This document shows, in pieces, positions 19,109-29,338 of a stretch of DNA of 64,000 bases. Below the pieces are notes generated by a model. That model did not search any database and was not told where the DNA came from. It saw nothing but the letters and a program-made list of their open reading frames with translations. The translations under genes were made by a program, and so were the position numbers. Location: contig CM019827.1 of NCBI GenBank assembly GCA_009763385.1, positions 118,615,964-118,679,963 on the forward strand, read 5' to 3'. The first letter of the stretch is position 1. The number at the start of each line of letters is the position of its first letter. The stretch comes from Coix lacryma-jobi var. lacryma-jobi. Taxonomy: Eukaryota > Streptophyta > Magnoliopsida > Poales > Poaceae.

Positions 19109-21608
19109 AGACCTATCGAGAGTGTTCAGCAACCTCCAGTGCGCTGGATTAAAGTTGAACCCCGAAAAATGTGTTTTCGGAGTAAGTGAAGGAAAACTGC
19201 TGGGTTGTATCGTCTCTGCAAGGGGAATTGAAGCTAACCCCGACAAGATTGACGCTATCATCAACATGGAACCCCCGACAACCAAAAAAGCAGCCCAGCG
19301 CTTATCAGGCCGACTAGCAGCTCTCAGCAGATTCATTTCCAAATCAGCTGAGCGAGGGTTACCTTTCTTCGAAACTTTGAGAAGCACCGCACCATTCAAC
19401 TGGGGACCCCGGCAGCAAAAAGCCTTCGAAGACTTGAAGAAGTATCTCACAAGCTTGACTGTTTTAACCAGCCCAAGCAAAGGGGACTTGTTACTGTTGT
19501 ACGTCGCAGCCTCGCCTCATGCAGCGAGCGCAGTCTTAATCAAAGAATTGCACAAGAAGAACAAAACCAGGCAAGCCCCAATCTACTACGTATCAGAAAC
19601 CCTCGAAGGGCCAAAACGAAACTACTCAGAGCTCGAGAAGATAGCGTACGCAGTAGTCATGGCATCAAGAAATCTCAAGCACTATTTTCAAGCATACGAA
19701 ATCCACGTACCCTCGGCTTTTCCCCTCGAGAATATTTTCAAAAACAACGAGGCAGTCGGAAGAATAGCAAAATGGGCAGTTGAACTCAACAGCTACGCCC
19801 TAACCTTCGTCGATCGAACAACAATCAAATCCCAGGCACTAGCAGATTTCATAGCAGAATGGACCCCAGACCCTCGCAAAGATGAACCTCACCAAGACCC
19901 ATTTTGGACTGTGTATGTTGACGGAGCCTGGGGTGCAACTGGCGCAGGGGCCTCGGCCATTCTAGTCTCGCCATCCAGATCTATGCTAAGATACGCAAGA
20001 AGACTTGACTTCAAATGTACAAACAACTCCGCAGAATACGAAGCTGTGATACTCGCTCTCTCAAGGCTTCGGTCACTGTCAGTCCGAAGGGCAGTCATCT
20101 ACACAGACTCACAGGTCATCGCGGGGCACATTGAGAAAAATTACAAGGCCAAAGATCCAGAGCTGCAAAAGTACTTTCAACATGTCCGAAGGTTAGAGTC
20201 CTTTTTCCTCGGCATATCAGTAAAGGCAATACCAAGGTCAGAAAATAGCGAAGCAGACTGCCTAGCTAAAGCAGCAGCACAACAATTACACCTACCGCCC
20301 GATGTTTTCCGCGAAGTTGCGACCCAATCAGCTTTTGAAACCTCCGAAAAGAACGCCAAGTTGATCAATGCAATCCAGAGTGAGGACTGGAGGGCACCTA
20401 TCATAGCCTACATCAAGGGGCTCCACGAACCAAACTCCAAAGAAGAAGAAAACAGGCTAAAACAAAGAGCACGAGGGTATAAGATTGTAGACAACATTCT
20501 GTACAAAGCTTCAGTAACCTCGCCCTGGCTCAAATGCGTCCCGCAGTCCAAAGGAAACAACATTCTTAAGCTTATCCATGAAGGCATTTGTGGTTCACAC
20601 AACGGCCCAAGGGCACTAGTTGGAAAAGCCTTCCGGCAAGGTTTCTACTGGCCAACGGCGCTAAAAGATGCAGAAAACATCGTCAAACAATGCGAAGGTT
20701 GCCAACTAACAGCAAAAAACCAAAATGCCCCAGGGGCTCCGACGACGCTTATATGCCCAACATGGCCTCTGCAAAAGTGGGCAATGGACCTAGTGGGCCC
20801 ACTACCGACAGCTCCAGGAAACCTTCGCTACGCGGTGGTAGCCGTGGAATACTTTACAAAGTGGATTGAAACAAGACCATTGTCTTCCATCACCTCCCTC
20901 GCAGTGAAAAAGTTTTTCTGGCAACAAATAGTTTGTCGATTCGGTGTCCCCAAACATCTCACCGTCGATAATGGCACCCAGTTTGACTGCGAAGTTTTCA
21001 AAGAATTCTGCGCACAAATCGGTACAATCTTATGCTTCGCTTCAGTTCGGCACCCTCAATCCAACGGCTTAGTTGAAAGAGCTAATGCAACAATTTTCCA
21101 AGCCATATCCAAGAAATTGCAAGGCAGGCCTAAGGGAAAATGGGCGGAAGAGCTAACCTCGGTCACTTGGTCTCACAACACCTCGGAGTGCAGGGCAACC
21201 AAATTCACACCTTTCAAGCTCCCGTTTGGGGAAGAGGCTGTGCTACCAGAAGAACTGAGGCATGAATCACCGAGAACAACCCTCGAACCAATAGGAAAAA
21301 GCCAGTTGCTCGACAAAGACTTACTCGAAGAAGCAAGATGTAACGCAGTGCACAACCTTCGCAAGTATCAAGAAGAAACCAAAAAATGGAGAGATAAAAA
21401 GGTCAGAATCAAAGACTTGCAGAAGGGTGACCTCGTCCTCATCCGGAAACAAAACGCCGGCATGGCGGGGAAGTTCCAGCCAAAGTGGACCGGTCCATAC
21501 CTGATATCAGAATGCAATCGCCCTGGCTCTTTCCACCTCTCTGACAGCGAGGGAAACATCCTGCCTCATACCTGGAACATCGACGACCTTCGCAAATACT
21601 ACCCTTAG
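19109..21608 (+). pseudogene. Tat RT thumb, RNase H, archaeal-type RNase H and integrase
   Basis: An open frame of over 820 codons follows the shift. RT thumb: NLQCAGLKLNPEKCVFGV, 'AAQRLSGRLAALSRFISKSA'. First RNase H: LLLYVAASPHAASAVLIKE, 'NYSELEKIAYAVVMASRNLK'. Second RNase H: FWTVYVDGAWGATGAGASA, 'NNSAEYEAVILAL' and YTDSQ; this duplication is diagnostic of Tat. Integrase: an H-x-H-x-C-C zinc finger (HEGICGSHNG...CEGCQL), then D556, D616 and E652 counted from 19122, an exact D,D-35-E triad (MDLVGP, VDNGTQF, LVERAN). The C-terminal SH3-like end runs to KWTGPYLISECNRPGS. Only the upstream stops and shift break this gene. Confidence 0.9.
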
Positions 21609-21892
21609 CGGAGCCTTAGCGAGCCCTCGCATTATGTAATCTGTTGTTTCTTCCATCTTCTATGAATGTAACAAACAAAAGGAGCTGCACTCTTTTTCCT
21701 TACGAAGGAGCGTAAGGTTTTTTAACGAGGCAGTATCCAAACCCTTAATACAGGCTAGAACCCCCAAAAAAGTAAAATCTCCAAGTTATTACTTTTACTA
21801 GCAAACATCGAAAAAGCACTTCTTTTTCAAAGAGCGCTCCAATCGATGGAAACCCACTAAGATTGCTTCGAAAAACAACATTTTTTCTTTTC
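21609..21892 (+). other. Tat 3' untranslated spacer
   Basis: AT-rich stretch between the integrase stop and the first tandem array. No gene is seen. Confidence 0.5.
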
Positions 21893-22482
21893 AAAGCAAA
21901 CTTCACCTCCACCAAAGATAAGGGGAGGCGTGAAGTCCAAAAAAGTCGAGCACCCTGGCAAAAACGACAGGGGCTCGCACAAAGCAAACTTCACCTCCAC
22001 CTAAGATAAGGGGAGGCGCGAAGTCCAAAAAAGTCGAGCACCCTGGCAAAAACGACAGGGGCTCTCAAAAAGCAAACTTCACCTCCACCAAAGATAAGGG
22101 GAGGCGCGAAGTCCAAAAAAGTCGAGCACCCTGGCAAAAACGACAGGGGCTCGCAAAAAGCAAACTTCATCTCCACCTAAGATAAGGGGAGGCGCGAAGT
22201 CCAAAAAATTCGAGCACCCTCGCAAACACGCCAGGGGCTCGCAAAAAGCAAACTTCACCTCCACCAAAGGGGAGGCGCGAAGTCCAAAAAAGTCGAGCAC
22301 CCTCGCAAACACGCCAGGGGCTCGCAAAAAGCAAATTTCACCCCCACCAAAGGGGCGGCGCGAAGCCCAAATAAGTCGAGCACCCTCGCAAAACACGCCA
22401 GGGGCTCGCAAGAAGCAAAACTTCACCTCCACCTAAGATAGGCGGCGGCGCGAAGCACAAATAAGTCGAACACCCTCGCAAA
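21893..22482. repeat. Tandem array of ~88-bp units in Tat 3' region
   Basis: About seven head-to-tail units start 'aaagcaaacttcacctccac' and contain 'gaagtccaaaaaagtcgagc' and 'aaacgacaggggctcgca'. The unit starts at 21893, 21981 and 22069 give an 88-bp period. Later units lose about 6-8 bp of the 'aagata' part and become GC-richer. Tandem arrays here are typical of Tat elements and are a known source of new satellite repeats. Confidence 0.92.
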
Positions 22483-22755
22483 ACGCGAGCCCCGCTAAAA
22501 AGAAAGGGGGCGTCGCTGTTTTTTGCAAAACAGCTGTCTAATGAGACGCGAGCCTCGCTAAAAAGAAAGGGGGGCGTCGCTGTTTTTTATAAAACAGCTG
22601 TCTATTGAGACGCGAGCCCCGCTAAAAAGAAAGGGGGCGTCGCTGTTTTTCACCAAACACCCCAGTCCTACGAAACGCGAGCCTCGCCAAAAAGAAAGGG
22701 GGCGTCGCTGTTTTTACTAAAACATCTGTCTAATGAAACGCGAGCCTCGCTAATC
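22483..22755. repeat. Second tandem array, ~63-65-bp units
   Basis: Four full units and a partial one begin 'acgcgagcc(c/t)cgctaaaaag' at 22483, 22546, 22610, 22675 and 22738. Each contains 'aaagggggcgtcgctgtttt' and (in most) 'aaaacagctgtcta'. This array is unrelated in sequence to the neighbouring 88-bp array. Confidence 0.92.
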
Positions 22756-22934
22756 CGCTTTCTGAACTAAACATTGCACACAACAAAACAACGCAGTGCC
22801 GGACGGCCAGCGAGCCTTGTCAATATCCGATAACGAATAAGGAACCGCAGCGACATAAAAACAACATTCAGTGTTCCCGTTCATTTACAAAATAGCTTCA
22901 CAACGAAAAACAAATCATGAAAAATAACCAAAAA
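22756..22934. other. Spacer before antisense gene 3' end
   Basis: Short unique sequence between the tandem array and the stop codon of the minus-strand gene; it probably holds that gene's 3' UTR. Confidence 0.4.
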
Positions 22935-23486
22935 TTACAAGGAACCTTCGCTCCCTTCAAGTAACATCGAATCACCAGAGCCCTCACTACCTTCCTCAAA
23001 CTCTGGCTCCACCGCAACGATGGGCCCCCACAACAAAGGAGTTGCCGGAACAATTGGCAGCTCCCCAGACAATACCCTAGCCCGATACATAAACGTACGG
23101 CCTACATCACAGACCTCCGAAGGTTCCTCCTTCGGGACCACTAACGATCCGTCCGAACCTAAATCTAGTTCGGTTCGCCCAAACAAGTACTCCAAGGCTG
23201 TGTTCTCATCAATATCATCATCAATTCCAACTTGCGAGGACAAAGAGGCACCAAATAAATAACGGGTGGCCTGCCGGTCAGTAAAGTCCGCCTCGCGCCA
23301 AAAACGGCTCGACCTGCTATTTTTCAAATCGTACCTTCGCACCTTCGACCACCAAAAACGCTCGAAGGTCAGTGAGGGATGTTTCAGCTTAGCACGAGCC
23401 CAAGATTCACCAGTTACAAAAATATCTTGACAATTTAACGTCAGGGGCGTCACATCAAACACTTCTAGCATGGTTCCATCAGGAAG
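22935..23486 (-). CDS. Tat antisense gene, exon 4 (C-terminus)
   Basis: Last exon of the antisense gene: it begins after an acceptor (ggtgatgcag at 23487) with LPDGTMLEVFDVTPLTLN. It contains HPSLTFERFWWSKVRRYDLK and RQATRYLFGASLSSQVGI, and ends in an acidic tail at a TAA (22935). All exon joints are phase 0. Protein of unknown function carried by Tat elements; nothing in this exon suggests an enzyme. Confidence 0.7.
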   Translation of the reverse strand, partial: LPDGTMLEVFDVTPLTLNCQDIFVTGESWARAKLKHPSLTFERFWWSKVRRYDLKNSRSSRFWREADFTDRQATRYLFGASLSSQVGIDDDIDENTALEYLFGRTELDLGSDGSLVVPKEEPSEVCDVGRTFMYRARVLSGELPIVPATPLLWGPIVAVEPEFEEGSEGSGDSMLLEGSEGSL

Positions 23487-23585
23487 CTGCATCACCATAG
23501 AATTAAAAAGTATCGTCAAGTCATTCCACCTACCTCACACATTACAAAATAACCTTCTCACCCATACAACCCTAAATCCTCACAC

Positions 23586-23825
23586 CTGCTCGGCTTCCCC
23601 GTGCTTGCCCGCCTCAACCCCGCCAGTGGCAGCATCCACACCTTCAGCTGGTGCCTCCTCCGTGGCCACCTCTTCCTCGACACCTTCGCCAGTGGTCGGG
23701 GCATCCGCGACCAAAGAGTCAACCTCGACTGGTGGAACCTCTGCAGAACTAGGAGCAGGAACAGCTTCGGAGCTACCACCAGCATCAATGGCCGCAGGCG
23801 GCGAAGGCATCGCCTCCCTCCGAGC
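23586..23825 (-). CDS. Tat antisense gene, exon 3 (Ala/Glu/Val-rich)
   Basis: The exon is 240 bp, bounded by an acceptor (tgcttacag) and a donor (GAGCAG/GTGTGA), both phase 0. It encodes a low-complexity, acidic, Ala/Pro/Val-rich segment starting ARREAMPSPPAAIDAGG, probably a flexible linker. The exon borders are inferred from reading-frame continuity. Confidence 0.65.
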
Positions 23826-23922
23826 CTGTAAGCACAAATAAGAGAAAAAGAAACCTAAGTTAACACCAACTCAATAATCATTGAAACAAAGCCAAAAAAC
23901 CAGTCTATCCAATAACGCGAAC

Positions 23923-24184
23923 CTGACGAGTAGCCTCGGCAGCTTCCTCGAAAGCAAGAGCGCGACCACCGCCAGCAATCCAAAACCGGCGAAGCAAGCG
24001 CATCGCACAATTCCGAACTTCGGCGTCCGCAATCTTCATCTGACGCACCTCGTCCACGGTTGGAAACTTATGGCTGAGTTTCTTAATTTTGCGAAGGTGT
24101 TCGCAATCTGCCTGACGAAGCGTACCAGCCATCGCCAGTGCTCCGGCATACCCACCAAAATCTGCAGCATTCCCAACCAACGAG
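23923..24184 (-). CDS. Tat antisense gene, exon 2 end (after solo LTR insertion)
   Basis: Reads LVGNAADFGGYAGALAMAGT and RKIKKLSHKFPTVDEVRQMK up to a donor (CGTCAG/GTTCGC) at 23922. At its upstream edge the 4.07-kb LTR A is inserted. Across that insertion the frame joins exactly to the block ending at 28259 (...DVFSP/LVGN...). Confidence 0.7.
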
Positions 24185-26130
24185 TGTAACACTCCAGTGT
24201 TACCCAAACTAAAACTTGCCATGTCATCATATGCATTAGCATTTCATGGAGTGGTAACCTGAGTATGCATTCACTAAAAACAAGTTTAAGTTAACATGTT
24301 TGTGCTTAGTGGATAGGAAATGTTAAGTGTGTAACCCTAGTGGTGTGATGCTTTCATAAGTAATATGGTTATATGTTAAATGTAATATTAAGTGTATATG
24401 GAAAACCTAATTTTCTATGTTTTCTTATTTTCCTCTCTTTAAGTCCAAAAAGTATGGCAAATTTCAAAATGATTTCAAAAGCAAAGTTGTAGCTCTTGTT
24501 GAGAGGGACAACTTTGGTAGTCAAAGTTTTCAAAGTTTCTGTACAAAATTTTGAATAAATTTGAATTCTTTTAAACCCTCAATTTAACCCTAACACTAGA
24601 TTTCAAAAAATAAAAAGAACTAGACTTTGGTCTTTTAATCAAAGTTGTAGAGAGGATTAAAAGAAACAACTTTTATTAAGATAGATTTTCAAGTTACTAA
24701 AGAAAATCTGAAGTAATTTGGAAAACAAGTTCGAATTAGGTTCAATTTGAAAATCAATTTCCAAAACCCAATTTTATCCCTTTTTGGGTAGTTTCAAAAT
24801 TTAAGCACAATATGGCTATGCTCCAAAAATCAAAGTTGTTCTATTTTTTATAAGGAACAACTTTGATGTATAAAGTTTTCCAAGTCTTCATGTGAAATCA
24901 AAAGTAATTTTGAAAATACTTTTCTGCCCTTTTTGTCCTCTTTTGTTTTTCAAACTCTAATTCAAATTCTGAACATATTTTGAATATGTTGCAAAAATAA
25001 AAGATGTTCATAATTAAATTCTGAACATTTGATATTTTAACATATTTTCAACTTTTATTCAAAAATCAAAAGTAATTTTGGATTTTCAGAAAGGGTAGAA
25101 AAGGAATGGGAAAAGGGGGGGATAAGATCACCTTCCCTGTTCACGGCGGCGGCGGCGGCCGTGATATTTTTGCCGACGACGCCAGCGCGATGGCCGCGGT
25201 TTTCTCTCGAACGAGCGCGCGACCAACTCCGTGGCGAAGTTACCCATCTGTTGGCACTTACCCTCGCGTCGTGGCGCCTTCTTCCGCACTTGCCATCGAC
25301 GTTTGCCACCAGCGCACCGACGAGCACCTTCCCGGTTAAATCATCAATTTCACTGTCCCTGCTTGATCTCATCCCGATTTACTGCGGGTATAAATACCCT
25401 ACGTGCTTGCGCATCTCCAGAACCCCTTCGCGCAATCTCTACTCACTCAGAGAGCAAGCAATTGCCATTCTTCCCTCCGCCACTGAATAAGCTCCGTCGA
25501 GCTCAATCTTGCAGTGGTCCGATCCACTGGGCACTCCTCTACCCTCTTTGTCTTGCGTTTGTGTTTCATCTTGATCCTAGAAACATCATCGGCTCACTGG
25601 TTTCTTGTGTGGTGCCCAGGACTCACCGGAACCAGCGCCTCTTCGCCGGAGTTTGCTGCCAAAGTTCTCGGTGCCGTGGATCTCCTACTTCCGCTCCTCC
25701 TCCACTCCAACCAGCAAGAGCATCGAAACCAGGGTGAGCTAATAGGGTTTCCCATCTCCTCCGTTCTCTCGCTACCGACGTAGGTTCACCGAAGAACCTC
25801 GCCGAGATCCAATCCGCCGCCATGGCTGGACAGACGTCTAGGGTGTGGTAGCGTTTAAGTTTTATAGCTCTATCGACTGCGGTTGCTCCGCCAGAGTCGA
25901 TGCGCGTGTCAGCTAGGTCTCTTCTGGCCGGAGTCGACCGACATAAGACCCGTCGGCGCTTGGTTCGCCGCCGTGCGCGCCGGCCATGGTCGGGGACCTA
26001 GTGTTGGTAAAGACAGGTTTTTGCAGGGTGTTGGTTGAAAAGTCACAGACTCATGTGAATAGCGCTGTGGACTGCGGGTTAGTTTTGTTTAAGCCGGAGG
26101 GCTTTTCTGCAAAGCTGTCAGGGCGCAGCG

Positions 26131-26360
26131 TATCGCCCGAGCCTCCGAGCCAGGCCTCGGACGGGCGATGGCTTTCCGTATCACCCGAGCCTCCGAGCCA
26201 GGCCTCGGACGGGCGATTGCTTTCCGTATCGCCCGAGCCTCCGAGCCAGGCCTCGGACGGGCGATTGCTTTCCGTATCGCCCGAGCCTCCGAGCCAGGCC
26301 TCGGACGGGCGATGGCTTTCCGTATCACCCGAGCCTCCGAGCCAGGCCTCGGATAGACGG
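26131..26360 (+). repeat. 48-bp minisatellite in LTR A
   Basis: Nearly five units of 48 bp contain 'cccgagcctccgagccaggc' then 'ctcggacgggcgat' and 'ggctttccgtat'. Because 48 is a multiple of three, open frames run through it on both strands; these are artefacts. Related CCTCGG/CCGAGG-rich repeats occur in the LTRs of C and E. Confidence 0.92.
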
Positions 26361-27335
26361 TTGTTTTTTTTCGTCTCGCTCGAGCTAGGCCTCGAGCAGC
26401 CACACGGGCGCTGTCTCATTCGAGCCGGGTCTCGAGCGAACACGCACCCACCGTCGTGCGCTCGCGCCAGGCTGGGTCAAGCTGAACTGGGTCGAAAGCC
26501 CCGTTTGGGCTAGAATAAAGTTTTTCTTTTTCTAGTTTTTCTGCACAGTAACTAAGTTTGTTCTTTTTGCTATAATTAATCTGTAGCTCTGTTAATTATG
26601 AATTTTGACATGATTAATGATAGCATGTTTGTGCTAATATAAAAATTATAAAACTTGTGTTTTGAGTACTTTTGATATGACAAGTAAATCTGTACTTTAG
26701 TTAATAAATGCAACTTTACCACGATGGAAAGTTGTACTCTAGATAAGTTAAGTTTGGTTGTTTTTATTCAACAACATGTACCTTGTCTTTTTATGTCATA
26801 AGCATCTCATTAATCATGCATATGCACTTCTACGTGTAGATCTCGCTTCGGAAGGCCCTAACTCTCAGTGGATTTCTCCTGAGGGTGTAGACCCTTCTCG
26901 TTTTCCAGAATCTCCGGACTTCGCTGATCCTCAAGGCAAGCCCCGGTGCATTTAACCTTTCCGTTTCTATTGCAAAGTTTATACAATGATTTATCAAATG
27001 CATTAAGTAGTAGGAGTTGAATGACACCAGTAGATGCATTACCAGTTGGTTACCTTTACCCTATCCTTGTTACCTATTTGATTATAAATGCTTAGCCAAG
27101 ATGCACGGTGATGAGATTATCCTCCGCTTAGGCCTTGAGCAAACTAAGGGATGATGAGTCATCATTGTTAGGATACCTCTCTCAGGTACAAACTGATAAA
27201 TGGATGAAAAATGAAATTCAGACCGGGCAGGTAACTTGCATCCGGAATGGAATCTTGATGTAGTGTTCCTGTCTGTGTCGATTAGGAACCGTCCGTGGTT
27301 GGCCCTTGATCGAGTGCATGATAGTACCAATCACG

Positions 27336-27473
27336 GGATACGGGTTGGTATGTTGCAGGTTAGAGTCCTGCCATACAACGCCGTGGTGCTTTGGTATGTT
27401 GCAGGTTAGAGTCCTGCCATACAAATCACTTGTGGTTGTGCAATATGTTGCAGGTTAGAGTCCTGCCATATTG
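27336..27473 (+). repeat. Triplicated 30-bp motif in LTR A
   Basis: The phrase 'tatgttgcaggttagagtcc' followed by 'tgccata' occurs three times, separated by different spacers of roughly 20-25 bp. Only the motif is conserved; the spacers differ. Confidence 0.85.
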
Positions 27474-28258
27474 TGTGATTGGGAACCCCCAGCTGAGTTT
27501 AAAAGATTCGAATCGCCGTGTTTCCTCGGATATGGAGCCTCAATCCACTGACCCGCACCGTAGTAAAGAATGGCTTTGTTATGAATTGAGAACTAGAGGT
27601 GGGGTATGACTTATAAAGACTTGAGAATCTTTGGGTAGTTATGAAGTTCAACTATTAAGTTAAAACTTGAAATAGGTTTCACTATTAGTAAGCTTTTGTG
27701 CAAAAGATATATTTTTGATCTTGCTAAAACCTTACCTTGTATCCCTATAGCCTTCATAACTGAGTCTTCTCCTCTTTTCTTGTCGGTTAAGACTTGTTGA
27801 GTACTTTTGTACTCAGGGTTTGTTAACCCTTGTTGCAGGTGAGTACATGGATCCACCTTTTGATGGACATTGCTACTTCACTCTTGTAGAGGAGAGTGAT
27901 AACGATTCTGATGTTTGACCTTGGGCTGGTAACAAGTATTTGTGTGAAATATGTAATATAAAGTTCCGAACAAGTTATGTAATAAGTATTTTGGTGATGT
28001 AAACTTTAAACATAAGTTTTAATCTATGTTTATTAATCTTTCCGCTTTTACTCTGATTTATCTTATCTATAAAACTGTTGTAATACTGTGATGCTTGATG
28101 AGGGATTTTCCTGGAAAGAATATAACGTGGATGATTCGGGTTTCCCGAGGACACCCGACAAACCTCTTGAGTCATTTGGAACTCGTGCACGCCGATCAAA
28201 GGGCTTTATGACAATGATGGGTGCATGTGGGCCACTTAATTCAGGAGGTTCTGCCACA

Positions 28259-29338
28259 ACGGGCTAAACACATCCAGCTCATTACATAACCAACCTTCAA
28301 AACCCGCTGCGTCTTCAGCATGCAACGGTTCCCCGGCAGAACCTCCGGCTTCGGTCAAGCATGTATCTATCTTATTTTTAACCCTTGCCATGCTTTCCCG
28401 CCAAGCCTCGGCTTGGGTAGCCAGCTCCGTGGACAGCTCCTCTATGCGCTTGTTCGCAGCCACCAAATCCTTGTCCTTTTGTCGGCTAACAGCCAGGAGC
28501 TCCGCGTTGCTATTCGCAACCTCTTGTGCTTCCTCCCGCGATTTCTTAACCTTTTCTAAAGCAGCTTTGAGCTCAATCTCTTTGTTTTCCAAACTCTGGC
28601 GAAGCTCCTTATTAGCTTTCTCCGCGTCACTCAACCGGTCATTCAGGTAGTGGAGATTGTAACTTGCCCTCCGGCGCGCCGACCGGTTGAGAAGCATCAG
28701 CTCAGCCACTTTGACGTCAATATCATCGTGAAGTCCCTCCAAGGGCTCGTTGGCCAGCCGAAGCTCCGCCTCTGGCACACAAATACGGTTGAATACCCGA
28801 CCCAGAAAGCGCCTTTCCTCCGGAGCACACTGCAAGTGACATTCTCGAAGGTCCGGACTCGTGAAAAGTTCGGTCGCCGGGTCGGAAACTCCAAGTTTCT
28901 TCGCATAATAAGGATGACATGACCGGCTAGCCTCGCCATACGGCCTCTTCCCCGGGGTCTGGTCCGATTTGACGTCACCCTTAACCTCGAAACCTTCGAC
29001 CCAAATGTGCGAGCCAGCAAACTCGGGAAACGACCCTCGCGGAGGACTCTCTGGCTCAAAATCCCGTATGATGTCATCAATGCTTCGCGCAGCCGCAGCA
29101 CAAACACTGGACGAGGCTATTCCTTTTCCTCGAGCGTCCTCGATGGATACGTCTTCATCGGAGTTACCTTCGCTACTTGACGTATCACTATCCTCGTCGG
29201 AGGAGTCCTCTTCAGTACCGCCCTCTTTTTCTTCCTTCTCCCCTTCCTCCTCACCATCATCGGAGCCACCCTCGTCATCCGAGATTCGAACCAAAGCACC
29301 AATACCGCCCACGCGGGGCACCCGTCCTCCAGTCTTCC
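28259..29338 (-). CDS. Tat antisense gene, middle block (acidic region and coiled coil)
   Basis: This block lies between the two insertions and is open in the correct frame. It begins GGRVPRVGGIGALVRISDDE, followed by a Glu/Asp/Ser-rich acidic region. The middle contains EERRFLGRVFNRICVPEAEL. A long coiled coil follows: LSDAEKANKELRQSLENKE through ANKRIEELSTELATQAEAWR. A short end (NELDVFSP) joins the next block. The acidic stretch and coiled coil suggest a protein-interaction role. Confidence 0.72.

Larger units (their letters stand above)
24185..28258 (+). mobile_element. Solo LTR A (4.07 kb, Tekay-like chromovirus type)
   Basis: It begins TGTAACACTCCAGTG and ends AGGTTCTGCCACA. The flanks are ACGAG (24180-24184) and ACGGG (28259-28263), a 5-bp target duplication with one transition. 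Removing it restores the antisense frame of the host element. The ends resemble those of elements C and E read on their coding strand (TGTAACACCTCAG...; ...GGTTCCGCCACA), so it is probably an LTR of the same chromovirus group left after LTR-LTR recombination. A TATA-like GTATAAATACC at 25388-25398 indicates plus-strand polarity. No gag or pol is present inside. Confidence 0.82.

Noticed and set aside
25986..26513. Repeat protein with 16-residue units on both strands
   Set aside because: The 48-bp minisatellite is a multiple of three, so any frame without a stop gives a repeat protein. It lies inside a solo LTR.
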